From Scytonema tolypothrichoides VB-61278 (GTDB lineage Bacteria > Cyanobacteriota > Cyanobacteriia > Cyanobacteriales > Nostocaceae), in assembly GCF_000828085.3 (NCBI RefSeq), contig NZ_JXCA02000022.1:541847-605846 (forward strand): a stretch of DNA of 64,000 nt, read 5' to 3'. This document shows, piece after piece, positions 54,819-63,679 of the stretch; the first letter of the stretch is position 1; every line of letters begins with the position of its first letter. The translations under genes and the position numbers were made by a program. The notes beneath the pieces were generated by a model that did no database searches, was not told the origin of the DNA, and saw only the letters and a list, made by a program, of their open reading frames with translations.

Positions 54819-55448
54819 ATGTTGCAGTTCTTGCGTACATGTTTGTTTGCAGGGTACTTTTCTGTAATAGTTACAATTGCAGTAACTCCATCTGTCTCGG
54901 CTGAATTATTTAATAGTCCTGTTGATAAATTACCTGTTGCTGAACGGGTAAAATTGAGAAATGGTGAGGCTTTAGTCAGTGGAGAAAAAGGAAAATACAC
55001 GGCTAAAATTTTGGTGACAGGCTCGCCAGATCTTGCTTGGGAAGTGCTGACTGATTATGATAATTTTTCTAAATTTTTGCCTAATACTGTATCGGGTAAA
55101 GTGATTACGGTGAATGGCAATCAGAAAGTGGTGGAACAGGTAGATAAGCGTCAGGTATTCTTAATGAATATTCAATCACGTATCCGTTCAGCTACTACTG
55201 AAACTCCAAAAAGCCGCATAGATTTCCGTCAAATTGATGGAGATTTGCAAAGCTTGGAAGGATACTGGAAAATTGAACCTGTGGCTCCCTATTCTGGTGC
55301 AAAGGCAAATCAAGTTTTAATTACGCAGGTAGTAGACGCTCAACCAAAATCGGGAACTCCAAAGGGAGTTTTCTACAATCTTTTTAAAGATTCTTTGGGT
55401 GAGATTATGATTGCAGTAAAAAAAGAAGTCGAGAAACGAACTCCTTGA
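54819..55448 (+). CDS. Exported SRPBCC/START-like (cyclase/dehydrase) protein
   Basis: 209 aa from ATG 54819, chosen because GGGGA precedes it and it begins a clean signal peptide (LQFLRTCLFAGYFSVIVTIA, cleavage near SVSAEL). The mature part has the polyketide-cyclase/SRPBCC pattern: YTAKILVTGSPDLAWEVLTD, YDNFSKFLPNTVSGKVI and a C-terminal amphipathic helix. Such proteins bind hydrophobic ligands in a deep pocket. Placed between devC and devA, it may hold or pass the exported lipid-like substrate in the periplasm. Confidence 0.8.
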   Translation: MLQFLRTCLFAGYFSVIVTIAVTPSVSAELFNSPVDKLPVAERVKLRNGEALVSGEKGKYTAKILVTGSPDLAWEVLTDYDNFSKFLPNTVSGKVITVNGNQKVVEQVDKRQVFLMNIQSRIRSATTETPKSRIDFRQIDGDLQSLEGYWKIEPVAPYSGAKANQVLITQVVDAQPKSGTPKGVFYNLFKDSLGEIMIAVKKEVEKRTP

Positions 55449-55787
55449 GCAAAGCTTTCTTTTCCTGTAGGCGAAAGCCTAAGCTTATACAAATCAAGTT
55501 TACGAAAGCAGGCTCAAACTTCGATTAGTTGTTTGTTATTAAGCCTATGATTACATGATAAAAAAATCAAATTCTCCAAATCAAGCAACAAATTAGCCTC
55601 TATTAATATAATTTTTATCTCTCATATTCAAGAAAAACTATTCATTATTATTAAGGTAGTTATCTCGCTTACAAAAAACAATGTAGAATCTGCCTTTAAC
55701 TGAAAACAATAACCCGTGAAAAATCAAAATTGACTGCTTCCTGATAACTGTTAATAATGAACACCTTATCATCAAATATTTACAATC
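55449..55787. other. Intergenic region between the SRPBCC gene and devA
   Basis: About 340 bp, AT-rich. It breaks the usual devBCA operon, so devA may have its own promoter. No clear boxes or repeats seen. Confidence 0.4.
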
Positions 55788-56531
55788 ATGCAGAAGCAAA
55801 CTTTTACGACTACCCTCAACCAATCGACAATAGCTAAACCCATTATTTCAGCTTGCAATCTGAACCATTATTTTGGTGAAGGAGAACTTCGCAAACAAGC
55901 TTTATTTGATATTAATCTCGACATTTATCCAGGAGAGATTGTGATTATGACTGGTCCTTCTGGTTCTGGTAAAACCACATTGCTGACTCTCATGGGAGGC
56001 TTACGTTCAGCGCAAGAAGGAAGTCTTAGAATTCTTGATCAACAAATGTGTGGAGCAAGTAAACAGCAAATGATGAAAGTCAGGCGGCAAATAGGTTACA
56101 TTTTTCAAGCACACAATCTGCTCACGTTCCTAACAGCTAAACAAAATGTACGAATGTCTTTAGAACTGCATGATGAATACTTGGAACAGGATATAGATGG
56201 GATGTCCGCTGATATTCTCAAAGCAGTTGGGTTAGGAAATCGCATAGACTACTATACAGATAGCCTCTCTGGAGGACAGAAGCAAAGAGTGGCGATCGCC
56301 CGTGCTCTTGTAAGCCATCCCAAGATTGTCCTAGCTGATGAACCAACAGCCGCCCTTGACAAAAAATCCGGACGAGATGTTGTGGAGATGATGCAGAAAC
56401 TCGCAAAGCAGCAGGGCTGTACAATTCTTTTAGTCACACATGACAATCGCATTCTCGACATTGCTGACCGCATCGTTTATATGGAAGATGGTCGTTTAGC
56501 AAGTAACCCAGCTTTGACACTTGGTGAGTGA
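55788..56531 (+). CDS. devA: DevA-like ABC exporter ATP-binding protein
   Basis: 247 aa. Walker A GPSGSGKTT, Q-loop YIFQAHNLLTFLTA, signature LSGGQKQRVAIARAL, Walker B IVLADEPTAALD and H-loop VTHD are all present. It is the MacB/LolD-type ATPase that drives DevC. It lies about 340 bp after the SRPBCC gene rather than directly after devC. Confidence 0.95.
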   Translation: MQKQTFTTTLNQSTIAKPIISACNLNHYFGEGELRKQALFDINLDIYPGEIVIMTGPSGSGKTTLLTLMGGLRSAQEGSLRILDQQMCGASKQQMMKVRRQIGYIFQAHNLLTFLTAKQNVRMSLELHDEYLEQDIDGMSADILKAVGLGNRIDYYTDSLSGGQKQRVAIARALVSHPKIVLADEPTAALDKKSGRDVVEMMQKLAKQQGCTILLVTHDNRILDIADRIVYMEDGRLASNPALTLGE

Positions 56532-56689
56532 TTACAGCAATTTTCGAGTAAATAGACCACATTGTAGGGACGCAAGGCCTTGCACCCCAAGGATTGATTG
56601 TGGTTCAAATAGATGAAAAACGCTGTAACTCCAAAGTTGCACGGTTTTTCGAGTTTGTTGCATAAAAATATTGTGAAAACTCTGCCATT

Positions 56690-56733
56690 TCATACTCGTT
56701 ATGATTACAATAAAATCATACTCATAACGAGTA
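56690..56733. promoter_or_regulatory. Palindromic operator(s) upstream of rubrerythrin
   Basis: TCATACTCGTTATGA (56690-56704) has arms TCATA and TATGA. A second, inverted copy follows: TCATAACGAGTA at 56722-56733 pairs with TACTCGTTATGA at 56693-56704. A related site precedes the next gene at 57590-57604. It is probably the target of a stress regulator. Confidence 0.5.
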
Positions 56734-56794
56734 CGTTTTATGGAAACTGCCATTCTTACGGTAGTCTTTGAGAGAATAATGGAGAGGCAACACT

Positions 56795-57508
56795 ATGGAT
56801 TTATCAAACTCAAACACCGCAAAGAACTTATCTGAAGCATTTGCAGGGGAATCAATGGCGAATCGTAAGTATCTGTTCTTTGCAGAAGTCACTCGCCAGT
56901 TAGGGATGACTGAAGTATCTAAGCTGTTTCGAGAAACAGCTAATCAGGAGACAGAACACGCTTTTGCTCATTTTCGGTTAATGCATCCAGAGTTAGTGGT
57001 GGATGATGTTGCTTCGTTAACTGATGAGCAAAAGAAAGCGATCGCAGCTCGTTGTCTAGAGTTAGCGATTGAGGGCGAAACCTATGAGTACACTACCATG
57101 TACCCAGAGTTTACACAAGCAGCACGTACAGATAGAGATCATAAAGCTGTTGTAGAGTTTGAAGCACAACAAGCAGAGTCCCGTGAACACGCTCAAATTT
57201 TCCGCAAAGCAGCACACAACTTTGGATTGCTGACACCAATCGAACATCATCATGCCAACCAGTATACAGAAGCGCTTCAAGCTCTGGAAGGAATTGCTCC
57301 TGCACCGAAAGCAGCAAGCGGTGATCCTGCAACCCAGAAATGGATTTGCCGTCAGTGTTCGATGATTTATGACCCCGTAGAAGGCGATCCTGATTCTGGA
57401 ATTGCTCCTGGAACAGCGTTTGAGGCAATTCCAGAGGATTGGCACTGTCCGATTTGCAACGCTTCTAAGAAAACGTTTGTTCCATATCAGGAAGCTGTTG
57501 CAGCATAA
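56795..57508 (+). CDS. rbr: Rubrerythrin
   Basis: 237 aa. An N-terminal ferritin-like diiron domain (FAGESMANRKYLFFAEVTRQ, ETANQETEHAFAHFRLMHPE, EFEAQQAESREHAQIFRKAA) supplies the Glu and His ligands. A C-terminal rubredoxin domain has CRQC and CPIC knuckles binding Fe(SCys)4. It reduces hydrogen peroxide with electrons relayed through rubredoxin. In heterocystous species such proteins protect nitrogenase-containing cells. A hairpin terminator follows at 57543. Confidence 0.95.
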   Translation: MDLSNSNTAKNLSEAFAGESMANRKYLFFAEVTRQLGMTEVSKLFRETANQETEHAFAHFRLMHPELVVDDVASLTDEQKKAIAARCLELAIEGETYEYTTMYPEFTQAARTDRDHKAVVEFEAQQAESREHAQIFRKAAHNFGLLTPIEHHHANQYTEALQALEGIAPAPKAASGDPATQKWICRQCSMIYDPVEGDPDSGIAPGTAFEAIPEDWHCPICNASKKTFVPYQEAVAA

Positions 57509-57542
57509 ACATTAATTAATAGTTTTGGCTTGTGTTATGTGA

Positions 57543-57575
57543 GGGCGTAATGTATTACGCCCTTTACCTTTACTT
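57543..57575 (+). terminator. Rho-independent terminator after rubrerythrin
   Basis: GGGCGTAAT and ATTACGCCC form a perfect 9-bp stem with a 2-nt loop, followed by TTTACCTTTACTT. Confidence 0.75.
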
Positions 57576-57589
57576 GTTGCAAGTCGTAT

Positions 57590-57604
57590 TCATTTCGAGT
57601 ATGA
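57590..57604. promoter_or_regulatory. Operator related to the rubrerythrin site
   Basis: TCATTTCGAGTATGA on the plus strand is TCATACTCGAAATGA on the minus strand, matching TCATACTCGTTATGA upstream of rubrerythrin in 13 of 15 positions. It lies 43 bp before the DUF5519 start. Confidence 0.5.
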
Positions 57605-57646
57605 TATATCTATCAGGTTGAGTCATATCTCAGGAGAAACTAGCTT

Positions 57647-57988
57647 ATGAGTATAAAAGACACAATCGTGCAGGAAGTACAAACCTGGCAAGGTGTGACT
57701 GTCGCACCTCATCGCTTTGGTGGTATGGAGTTTCAGGTCAATGGTCGAGAAATTGGTCACCTGCATGGAGATTATCAAGCAGATATTCCTTTTACAGCTC
57801 GCATACGTAAAAAACTTGTAGAATCAGGTAAAGCTTCACCCCATCACCTCTATCCAAAAAGCGGTTGGATTTCTTTCTACATTCATGGTGTTGAGGACGT
57901 ACCTTTACTGTTAGAACTGTTGCGGATGAATTATGACCGATTGGCAAAGAATCGGTTGGAAGTTCAAGTTGAGGAAATTGCAGCGTAG
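57647..57988 (+). CDS. DUF5519 (luciferase-family-like) protein
   Basis: 113 aa. VTVAPHRFGGMEFQVNGREI, HLHGDYQADIPFTARIRKKL, ASPHHLYPKSGWISFYIHG and DVPLLLELLRMNYDRL match DUF5519, small proteins often called luciferase family in annotation without evidence of light emission. Conserved His residues suggest ligand or metal binding. It follows rubrerythrin and has the same upstream motif, so it probably belongs to the same stress regulon. Confidence 0.8.
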   Translation: MSIKDTIVQEVQTWQGVTVAPHRFGGMEFQVNGREIGHLHGDYQADIPFTARIRKKLVESGKASPHHLYPKSGWISFYIHGVEDVPLLLELLRMNYDRLAKNRLEVQVEEIAA

Positions 57989-58012
57989 CTATCAGGCTAT
58001 GTACAATTTTTC

Positions 58013-58552
58013 TCAAATAATTTTTCTCAAATATTGTGGGTTGGACATGTTGTCCGCCCACATAAGAAATTTATTCTGCTTGAGCGTTAAGACTACGAAA
58101 TATTTTCCATCAAGATCTCTGTGGAACGTCTGGACTGTCTGGAATCCGGCTTTTTCACATATCCGTAACGCCTGCTTATTAAATTCCGCAATGGTAACAC
58201 GAAACAGAATTGGTGCAAACTTCTTTTGAGCAAAATTAAGTACCGCATCAACCACACGAAGACCAAGTCCCCGCCTGGTCAGGTTCGGACGTATACCAAG
58301 CCCAACATCGAGTGCTTCGACACTGTAGTCACCTCCACTAACTCGCGCATCTAATCCAAAGCAACAGTAGGCTACAAGATCATTATGACCATTGGTAATA
58401 GTGTAATAAGCATTGTTGGGATCCAGAAATTGCTGTACACTTTCGGAGATTTCACCAGAGTCTAAGTTATAGAAGTCATACGGCTCGTCATATTGCCACG
58501 TCAGAATAACAGATGCACTCTCAAAGTTCATTGGTGAGAAGATGAAAGACAT
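58013..58552 (-). CDS. GNAT family N-acetyltransferase
   Basis: 179 aa. The acetyl-CoA motif reads VGLGIRPNLTRRGLGLRVVD and the C-terminal part FNKQALRICEKAGFQTVQTF is the GNAT motif B. It resembles RimI-like and aminoglycoside-type GNATs, but no substrate can be inferred. Convergent with the DUF5519 gene; 33 bp downstream of csaB. Confidence 0.88.
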   Translation of the reverse strand: MSFIFSPMNFESASVILTWQYDEPYDFYNLDSGEISESVQQFLDPNNAYYTITNGHNDLVAYCCFGLDARVSGGDYSVEALDVGLGIRPNLTRRGLGLRVVDAVLNFAQKKFAPILFRVTIAEFNKQALRICEKAGFQTVQTFHRDLDGKYFVVLTLKQNKFLMWADNMSNPQYLRKII

Positions 58553-58585
58553 AGGTTTGAGTTGTAGAGTTGTGGTTATAGAAAT

Positions 58586-59638
58586 TTACTTTGTCAAATC
58601 TATAGTTAGTCCTTCCCTTAACACATCGCGATGCATCAGTGCTCTATCTATCAAAGACTGGATTTTTTCAGAAGATAATGGGTCGCCATTGGCGTAATGC
58701 TCCATCCATGTTTTACTAATAAAATTAGGATCATCTGGCAAATTAGCCAAATCCCAACCAGGCATATCCAAATCTTCCATCAATCGATTCACTTTGGGAT
58801 CGTAACTCAGAGCAAAACAGCGACAACCTTCACTTGCTGCCATAATTAAGCTATGCAGGCGCATCCCAATCGCCATTTCCACGCCGCGAAACACTCCTTT
58901 TAAAAGTTCCGGTTCTTCCAAGCAGATAATTTTGCTAACATCTTTAAGCTGCGGTTGAATCGCTTGGGCGATCTCTAAATCTTCACTCTTTTGAAAAGGC
59001 AGTAATAATATAAAAGTCTGTGTGGCTTTTTGAAAATCAACCAGTGCGCGAGTTAAGTTAGCAAGGCGAGTTTGGGTTAACTGGGGGTGAGTTCGCAAAG
59101 TCACCGCCACTCTAGGGGCAGGTAAATCCCAAAGTCCGGGAACTGGTTTACTTTGTAGCGCCCAAACTGGATCGGGAGCTAAGATAAAAGGAATTTGCCA
59201 ATCAGTGAGTAATGCAGCAGAAGCGCGATCGCGCACACTCACTTTTGTACAACCAGCAAAATTTTGCCGTGCTAACCAACGCGTCACAGGACGCTTCAAC
59301 GGACCAATTCCCTGTCCCCAAGCGATGGTTTTTAAGCCCATTTTTTGAGCTAATGTCATGATTGCCCCATAATAAAATGGACTAGCAGCACTGGTTGTAT
59401 CTTGAATTAAGCTACCACCACCCCAAACAAAGGCATCGCAGGAGCGCAAAGCTTGTAGTACGGTGAAAGGTGCCATGCGATCGCACGCTTGGACACCATA
59501 GCGACTGTTAGTTTCCTCTGGATTGCCAGAGAGAACCACAGGTGTGACTGATGGTGGTAGCATCTGTAGAAGCGTTGCTAACAAAGCTTCGTCTCCACCA
59601 TTTCCCTTACCGTAATATCCAGATAGTAGTACCCGCAT
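58586..59638 (-). CDS. csaB: Polysaccharide pyruvyl transferase CsaB
   Basis: 350 aa. MRVLLSGYYGKGNGGDEALL is the CsaB start. AFVWGGGSLIQDTTSAASPF, WGQGIGPLKRPVTRWLARQN, VSVRDRASAALL and MRLHSLIMAASEGCRCFALS follow, as in the PS_pyruv_trans family. It adds ketal-pyruvate to cell-wall polysaccharides, which in other bacteria anchors S-layer (SLH) proteins; cyanobacteria also carry SLH porins. Confidence 0.93.
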   Translation of the reverse strand: MRVLLSGYYGKGNGGDEALLATLLQMLPPSVTPVVLSGNPEETNSRYGVQACDRMAPFTVLQALRSCDAFVWGGGSLIQDTTSAASPFYYGAIMTLAQKMGLKTIAWGQGIGPLKRPVTRWLARQNFAGCTKVSVRDRASAALLTDWQIPFILAPDPVWALQSKPVPGLWDLPAPRVAVTLRTHPQLTQTRLANLTRALVDFQKATQTFILLLPFQKSEDLEIAQAIQPQLKDVSKIICLEEPELLKGVFRGVEMAIGMRLHSLIMAASEGCRCFALSYDPKVNRLMEDLDMPGWDLANLPDDPNFISKTWMEHYANGDPLSSEKIQSLIDRALMHRDVLREGLTIDLTK

Positions 59639-59691
59639 CTTTCTTTTTGATTTTTAATTTATAACTTTTGACTCTTGACTTTTTGACTTTT

Positions 59692-60039
59692 ATGAATGTT
59701 CTTTCGATTCCGACTTGGATTATTCACGTATCTAGTGTTATTGAGTGGATTGTTGCCATTTGGTTCATTTGGAAATACGGTGAAGTCACTGGTAACCGTG
59801 CTTGGTGGGCATTGTCCTTTGCTATGTTACCTGCTTTGGTTAGCGCTATGTGTGCTTGCACTTGGCACTATTTTGATAACCTAGAATCTCTGGAATGGTT
59901 GGTCACACTGCAAGCTAGTATGACTTTATTGGGTAATTTTACCCTTTGGGCAGCAGCGGTGTGGATTTGGCGTTCCACTAAATCTGCCGAAACTGCAAAT
60001 AATCCTGTCTCCAGCAAAACTATAGAATCAAAGCAATGA
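59692..60039 (+). CDS. DUF2499 membrane protein
   Basis: 115 aa from the ATG at 59692. Three hydrophobic helices (IPTWIIHVSSVIEWIVAIWF, ALSFAMLPALVSAMCACTWH, LVTLQASMTLLGNFTLWAAA). The family is restricted mainly to cyanobacteria and plastids. Its gene overlaps the DUF3593 gene by 4 bp (ATGA), implying translational coupling and a common complex. The function is unknown, presumably thylakoid related. Confidence 0.9.
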   Translation: MNVLSIPTWIIHVSSVIEWIVAIWFIWKYGEVTGNRAWWALSFAMLPALVSAMCACTWHYFDNLESLEWLVTLQASMTLLGNFTLWAAAVWIWRSTKSAETANNPVSSKTIESKQ

Positions 60040-60356
60040 TTTCAAAAGAAACCCTGTTTGCCCTTTCCCTGTTTCCCTACTTGGGTTTCTTGTGGTTTAT
60101 CAGCCGCAGTCCGCAAATGCCTCGTTTAGCACTGTATGGTTTTTACGGTACTCTTGTATTTGTTGGTATCACCATTCCAGCGGGGATTTATGCCCAAGTG
60201 CATTATGGAAAGGCTTTGGCAAATGTTGATTGGCTGCACGGAGGTGCAGAATTTTTCTTGACGCTTGCTAATATCTTGGTTGTGTTGGGTTTTCGGCAAG
60301 CTATTATTCAGAAGCAGCAGGCGAATGCTTCTAGTTCTGTGAAGAAACACTCTTGA
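60036..60356 (+). CDS. DUF3593 membrane protein
   Basis: 106 aa. KETLFALSLFPYLGFLWFIS, a second helix YGFYGTLVFVGITIPAGIYA, and DWLHGGAEFFLTLANILVVL match DUF3593. The ATGA overlap with DUF2499 suggests coupled synthesis. Plant homologues are plastid targeted. Function unknown. Confidence 0.9.
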   Translation: MISKETLFALSLFPYLGFLWFISRSPQMPRLALYGFYGTLVFVGITIPAGIYAQVHYGKALANVDWLHGGAEFFLTLANILVVLGFRQAIIQKQQANASSSVKKHS

Positions 60357-60523
60357 GGGAGTGAGGGAGGGAGTGAAGGACAAGTAATGGCAGATTTCCA
60401 ACAAGTTGCTAACCTCTAGCCGTTAGCAAGGGCGAAAAGCGTTCTAGGAAATGTGGGTAAGAACGATTCAACAGTTGTCATTTTAGACTGGGATGGGAGT
60501 CGTTTCAAAAGGAAAAGTTCTAA

Positions 60524-61297
60524 ATGGAAGTAATTCCAGCGATAGATTTACTCGAAGGTCGCTGCGTGCGACTTTATCAGGGAGATTATGAACAATCACA
60601 AGTTTTCAGCGACAACCCAGTTGAGGTTGCAAACCAGTGGGTTGAACAGGGAGCTACTAGATTACATGTAGTCGATTTGGATGGAGCGAAAACTGGTAAA
60701 CTAGTAAACCTGCCAGCAATTGAAGCGATCGCTCAAGCTGTATCGGTACCCATTCAACTTGGGGGGGGAGTGCGCGATCGCTCTCGCGTACAACAGCTAC
60801 TCAACATCGGGGTACAACGCGTTATTTTAGGAACTGTAGCTGTAGAACAACCCCAGCTTGTGCAAGAACTCTGTCAAGAATTTGCACAGCAGATTGTGAT
60901 TGGTATAGATGCTCGTAATGGAATGGTAGCAACTCGCGGGTGGCAAGAAACTTCTGAAGTTTTCGCAACTCAACTGGCTGTACAAATGCAAGAATTGGGA
61001 GCAGCCGCCATTATCTATACTGATATACATCGTGACGGGACGCTTTCTGGACCAAATATAGAAGCATTGCGATCACTCGCAGCGACAATTTCCATTCCGA
61101 TTATTGCTTCTGGTGGTGTGAGTTCTGTTACCGATTTGCTGAGTCTGTTGGCGCTAGAATCACAAGGTGTGACTGGTGTGATTGTTGGTCGTGCGCTGTA
61201 TACAGGGGACGTTTCTCTTAGAGAAGCATTGCGTGCTGTCGGTCAAGGGCGTATTCAGGATATTCCGCCCAATATAGATTTTTCAGCGTTTGCCTAA
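60524..61297 (+). CDS. hisA: 1-(5-phosphoribosyl)-5-[(5-phosphoribosylamino)methylideneamino]imidazole-4-carboxamide isomerase
   Basis: 257 aa TIM barrel. Catalytic Asp8 in IPAIDLLEG and Asp129 in GIDARNG are present, with phosphate-binding loops IQLGGGVRD and IASGGVSS. It performs the Amadori rearrangement in the fourth step of histidine synthesis. It stands alone, as is usual for scattered his genes in cyanobacteria. A terminator follows at 61357. Confidence 0.97.
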   Translation: MEVIPAIDLLEGRCVRLYQGDYEQSQVFSDNPVEVANQWVEQGATRLHVVDLDGAKTGKLVNLPAIEAIAQAVSVPIQLGGGVRDRSRVQQLLNIGVQRVILGTVAVEQPQLVQELCQEFAQQIVIGIDARNGMVATRGWQETSEVFATQLAVQMQELGAAAIIYTDIHRDGTLSGPNIEALRSLAATISIPIIASGGVSSVTDLLSLLALESQGVTGVIVGRALYTGDVSLREALRAVGQGRIQDIPPNIDFSAFA

Positions 61298-61356
61298 TGT
61301 TTTCTACTCTCTGGTGTAGAGACACGCCTTAGCACGTTTGTTGTTCCAAATTTTTT

Positions 61357-61382
61357 ACCGGCTTGTAGCCGGTTCTTTTTTA
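61357..61382 (+). terminator. Rho-independent terminator of hisA
   Basis: ACCGGCT and AGCCGGT form a 7-bp stem with a TGT loop followed by TCTTTTTT. Confidence 0.8.
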
Positions 61383-61679
61383 AAAATTTCCGGAGTCGTC
61401 ATTTCCCGTCGTGTATCTCAAGTTGTAAGCAATCATCCAGTTCTGAATGCGCTCGTCAAACACTTCTTACTAGAGGTAGACTACGCGAAAAACCCTGGTA
61501 TTATCAGATTCTAACTAGAAAGTATTGGATGAGAGTAAAGTGTCTGACTAAATAATATTTATTTTAAATATTTCGATTTTCAATTTAACTTTTAAGTTTT
61601 GCAATTTATGGGTTTCCTCTATAGAGACGTTTGATTTATGCGTCTCTATTTTCTTTTTATATCAGTTCGTTTAATTAGT

Positions 61680-61800
61680 TATAGCAGGGAACAGGGAACA
61701 AAACAATTCAAAGTATGCCCTGCAGGCATGCTGCGCGTTCGCGTAGCGTCTCCGCAGGAGATACAAAAAAATTCTTAATTTTGAATTTGGAATTATAATT
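61680..61800. repeat. Heptamer and small dispersed repeat cluster
   Basis: GCAGGGAACAGGGAACA is the reverse complement of the GTTCCCTG repeats at 15875 and 39730. TGCTGCGCGTTCGCGTAGCG then CTCCGCAGGAG is a copy of the palindromic family seen inside the transposase at 181. Confidence 0.65.
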
Positions 61801-61954
61801 TTGAATTTGAGCGCAGCGAGTGGTGTCCATATTTTCTCATTAGTTTATGTCCTGATCTACCCGCCAACTGCTATAGAATAAAAAAACTTCACCGTTCCCG
61901 TTTCCGCGAATTCGGAGAGGGGTGCCCGGAGGGCGGGGTGAGGTTCTTCATTAT

Positions 61955-62000
61955 GATAAAAAAACAAGAACCCCAACAACTTTTACGAAGTCGGGGTTCT
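61955..62000 (-). terminator. Rho-independent terminator for the minus-strand sensor kinase
   Basis: On the minus strand AGAACCCC and GGGGTTCT form an 8-bp stem followed by TGTTTTTTTA. It lies 229 bp beyond the kinase stop codon. Confidence 0.7.
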
Positions 62001-62123
62001 CAATCAATAGGAGTTCATTTCAATTTCTGTTTTTAAAAACGCTGTAATTTTTCATGTTGTCTGTCTGGAATGACTCATAGAGATGGTGTAGATAATTTTG
62101 TACTTCACTCAAAGAATAAAAAT

Positions 62124-62219
62124 ATGACAACTCCAAAACCAAAACCACAACCAAAAGATAAACCTAAAAAGACCGAGCCAGGTCTTATGAGTTCAGAAAC
62201 TAAAAAGCAAAAACCATAA
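62124..62219 (+). CDS. Possible 31-aa Lys/Pro-rich peptide
   Basis: ATG 62124 begins MTTPKPKPQPKDKPKKTEPG followed by 11 more residues and TAA. The composition is extremely basic and Pro-rich, with no hydrophobic core. Only a weak AAAGA precedes it. It ends 9 bp before the convergent kinase gene. Translation is uncertain. Confidence 0.3.
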   Translation: MTTPKPKPQPKDKPKKTEPGLMSSETKKQKP

Positions 62220-62228
62220 CAATTCTAC

Positions 62229-63629
62229 TCAGTTATCTTGACATGATTGATTCACACCTTGAATAGGCAAACGTACTCGAAAGGATGTATGACCAGGTTG
62301 GGATTTAAAGTGAATATCACCGTGATGTTTGTTCACAATAATGCGATAAGCAATTTCTAAACCCAACCCACTGCCTTTTCCAACTCCTTTAGTTGTAAAG
62401 AATGGTTCAAAAATCCGCGATTGAATGGCTGGTGGAATACCTACCCCTGTATCAACAATCTCCACACCAAGACAACTATTTTCTCTATAAGTACGAATTG
62501 TCAAATCGCCTTTGCCTTTCATGGCATCTATGGCATTATCAATTAAATTTGTCCATACCTGATTCAGTTCACTAGCGTAAGCAGAGATTTTTGGCAGACT
62601 GCGATCATAGTCTCGGTTAACAATAATTCCCTTTTTGAGGTTATGATGCAGAATGAGCAAAGTATTTTCAATTCCCTCATGTATATCTATTTCTTGTAGA
62701 GGTGCTTGATCCATATAGGAATAGCCTTTGACAGCTTTCACTAATTCAGAAATGCGAGTGGTACTTTGCTCAATTTCATGAATCAACCCAAAAGATGAAA
62801 GTGTGGCATCAAGCCATTTAAGAACATTTTCAAGACAGTCAATGGAGACGTTGTCAGCAAGAGTATCCAGCTTTTCTGTGTCTAATCCTGCGTTGACAAA
62901 TGTGGGAGCAAATTTCCAACTATGACTGATATCATGGTCTTCCAACCATTCTGTCACTTCGTCTTCTTTATCGCTGAAGGTTAGAGGATTCAGTTTAGGC
63001 GAGTGGATGGCGTGTTGTATTGCTTGATGTTGAAAATCAGTGATGAATTTTAGTTGTTCTTTAGAGAGTAAATTAAGCTGTAAAGCCAGAGTTTGTAAAT
63101 TTTGAAAATTTTCGCACAGTTGGCTAGCTGCCCGTCGCGCTGCTGCGCCTGGATTATTCAATTCATGTGCCAATCCTGCAGACATTTTACCTAGCGCTGC
63201 CATTTTTTCTTGCTGTCGTAATTGCGCTTCTACATCTTTTGTTCGTCCTGCCATAGCAGTGAGAATTACGTCAGCCATCGGCGAACATTCAACGAGGATA
63301 TGTCTAAATGTTTCAACATCTATTTGTAAAATGCGACTGGGTGCGATCGCATGCCCACTAGCAATAGCACCATGACCCGTCAGCATCGAAAGTTCGCCCA
63401 TAAAATCGCCATGACGATGAATAGCCAGTACTTTTTTTTCAGCACCAACTTGTTTAGTAATTTCGATTGCACCCTCTAAAACAACACAAAAGTGATACTT
63501 TAAATCACCTTCAGTAAACAGCACATCACCTGTATTAAGTTGTATCTCAGTACCAAATTGCTTCATCTCCTCCAAAGCATCATCTGGCAATTTAGGAAAT
63601 AGCGTCGTTTCATTTGGATCGTGCAGCAT
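62229..63629 (-). CDS. Sensor histidine kinase with N-terminal cyclic-nucleotide-binding fold
   Basis: 466 aa, soluble. Residues 10-130 are a cNMP-binding fold (GDVLFTEGDLKYHFCVVLEG, GDFMGELSMLTGHGAIASGH); the cyclic-phosphate Arg is absent, so the ligand is unclear. The dimerisation/phosphoacceptor region has LGKMSAGLAHELNNPGAAAR with the His in AHELNNP. The ATPase has NLIDNAIDAMKGKG, VGIPP and GSGLGLEIAYRI. No receiver is adjacent, so the partner is unknown. It ends at a clear terminator. Confidence 0.93.
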   Translation of the reverse strand: MLHDPNETTLFPKLPDDALEEMKQFGTEIQLNTGDVLFTEGDLKYHFCVVLEGAIEITKQVGAEKKVLAIHRHGDFMGELSMLTGHGAIASGHAIAPSRILQIDVETFRHILVECSPMADVILTAMAGRTKDVEAQLRQQEKMAALGKMSAGLAHELNNPGAAARRAASQLCENFQNLQTLALQLNLLSKEQLKFITDFQHQAIQHAIHSPKLNPLTFSDKEDEVTEWLEDHDISHSWKFAPTFVNAGLDTEKLDTLADNVSIDCLENVLKWLDATLSSFGLIHEIEQSTTRISELVKAVKGYSYMDQAPLQEIDIHEGIENTLLILHHNLKKGIIVNRDYDRSLPKISAYASELNQVWTNLIDNAIDAMKGKGDLTIRTYRENSCLGVEIVDTGVGIPPAIQSRIFEPFFTTKGVGKGSGLGLEIAYRIIVNKHHGDIHFKSQPGHTSFRVRLPIQGVNQSCQDN

Positions 63630-63679
63630 GGCAACTCCTTATATGAAATCTTTTATGAAATATCTTTAATAACTGCTGC

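Larger units (their letters stand above)
61298..62123. other. Intergenic region after hisA: terminators and dispersed repeats
   Basis: It contains the hisA terminator (61357), a repeat zone (61680-61800) with GCAGGGAACAGGGAACA and GCATGCTGCGCGTTCGCG, a GC-rich fragment (61905-61945) and the reverse-strand terminator (61955-62000). No gene is convincing before 62124. Confidence 0.5.
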
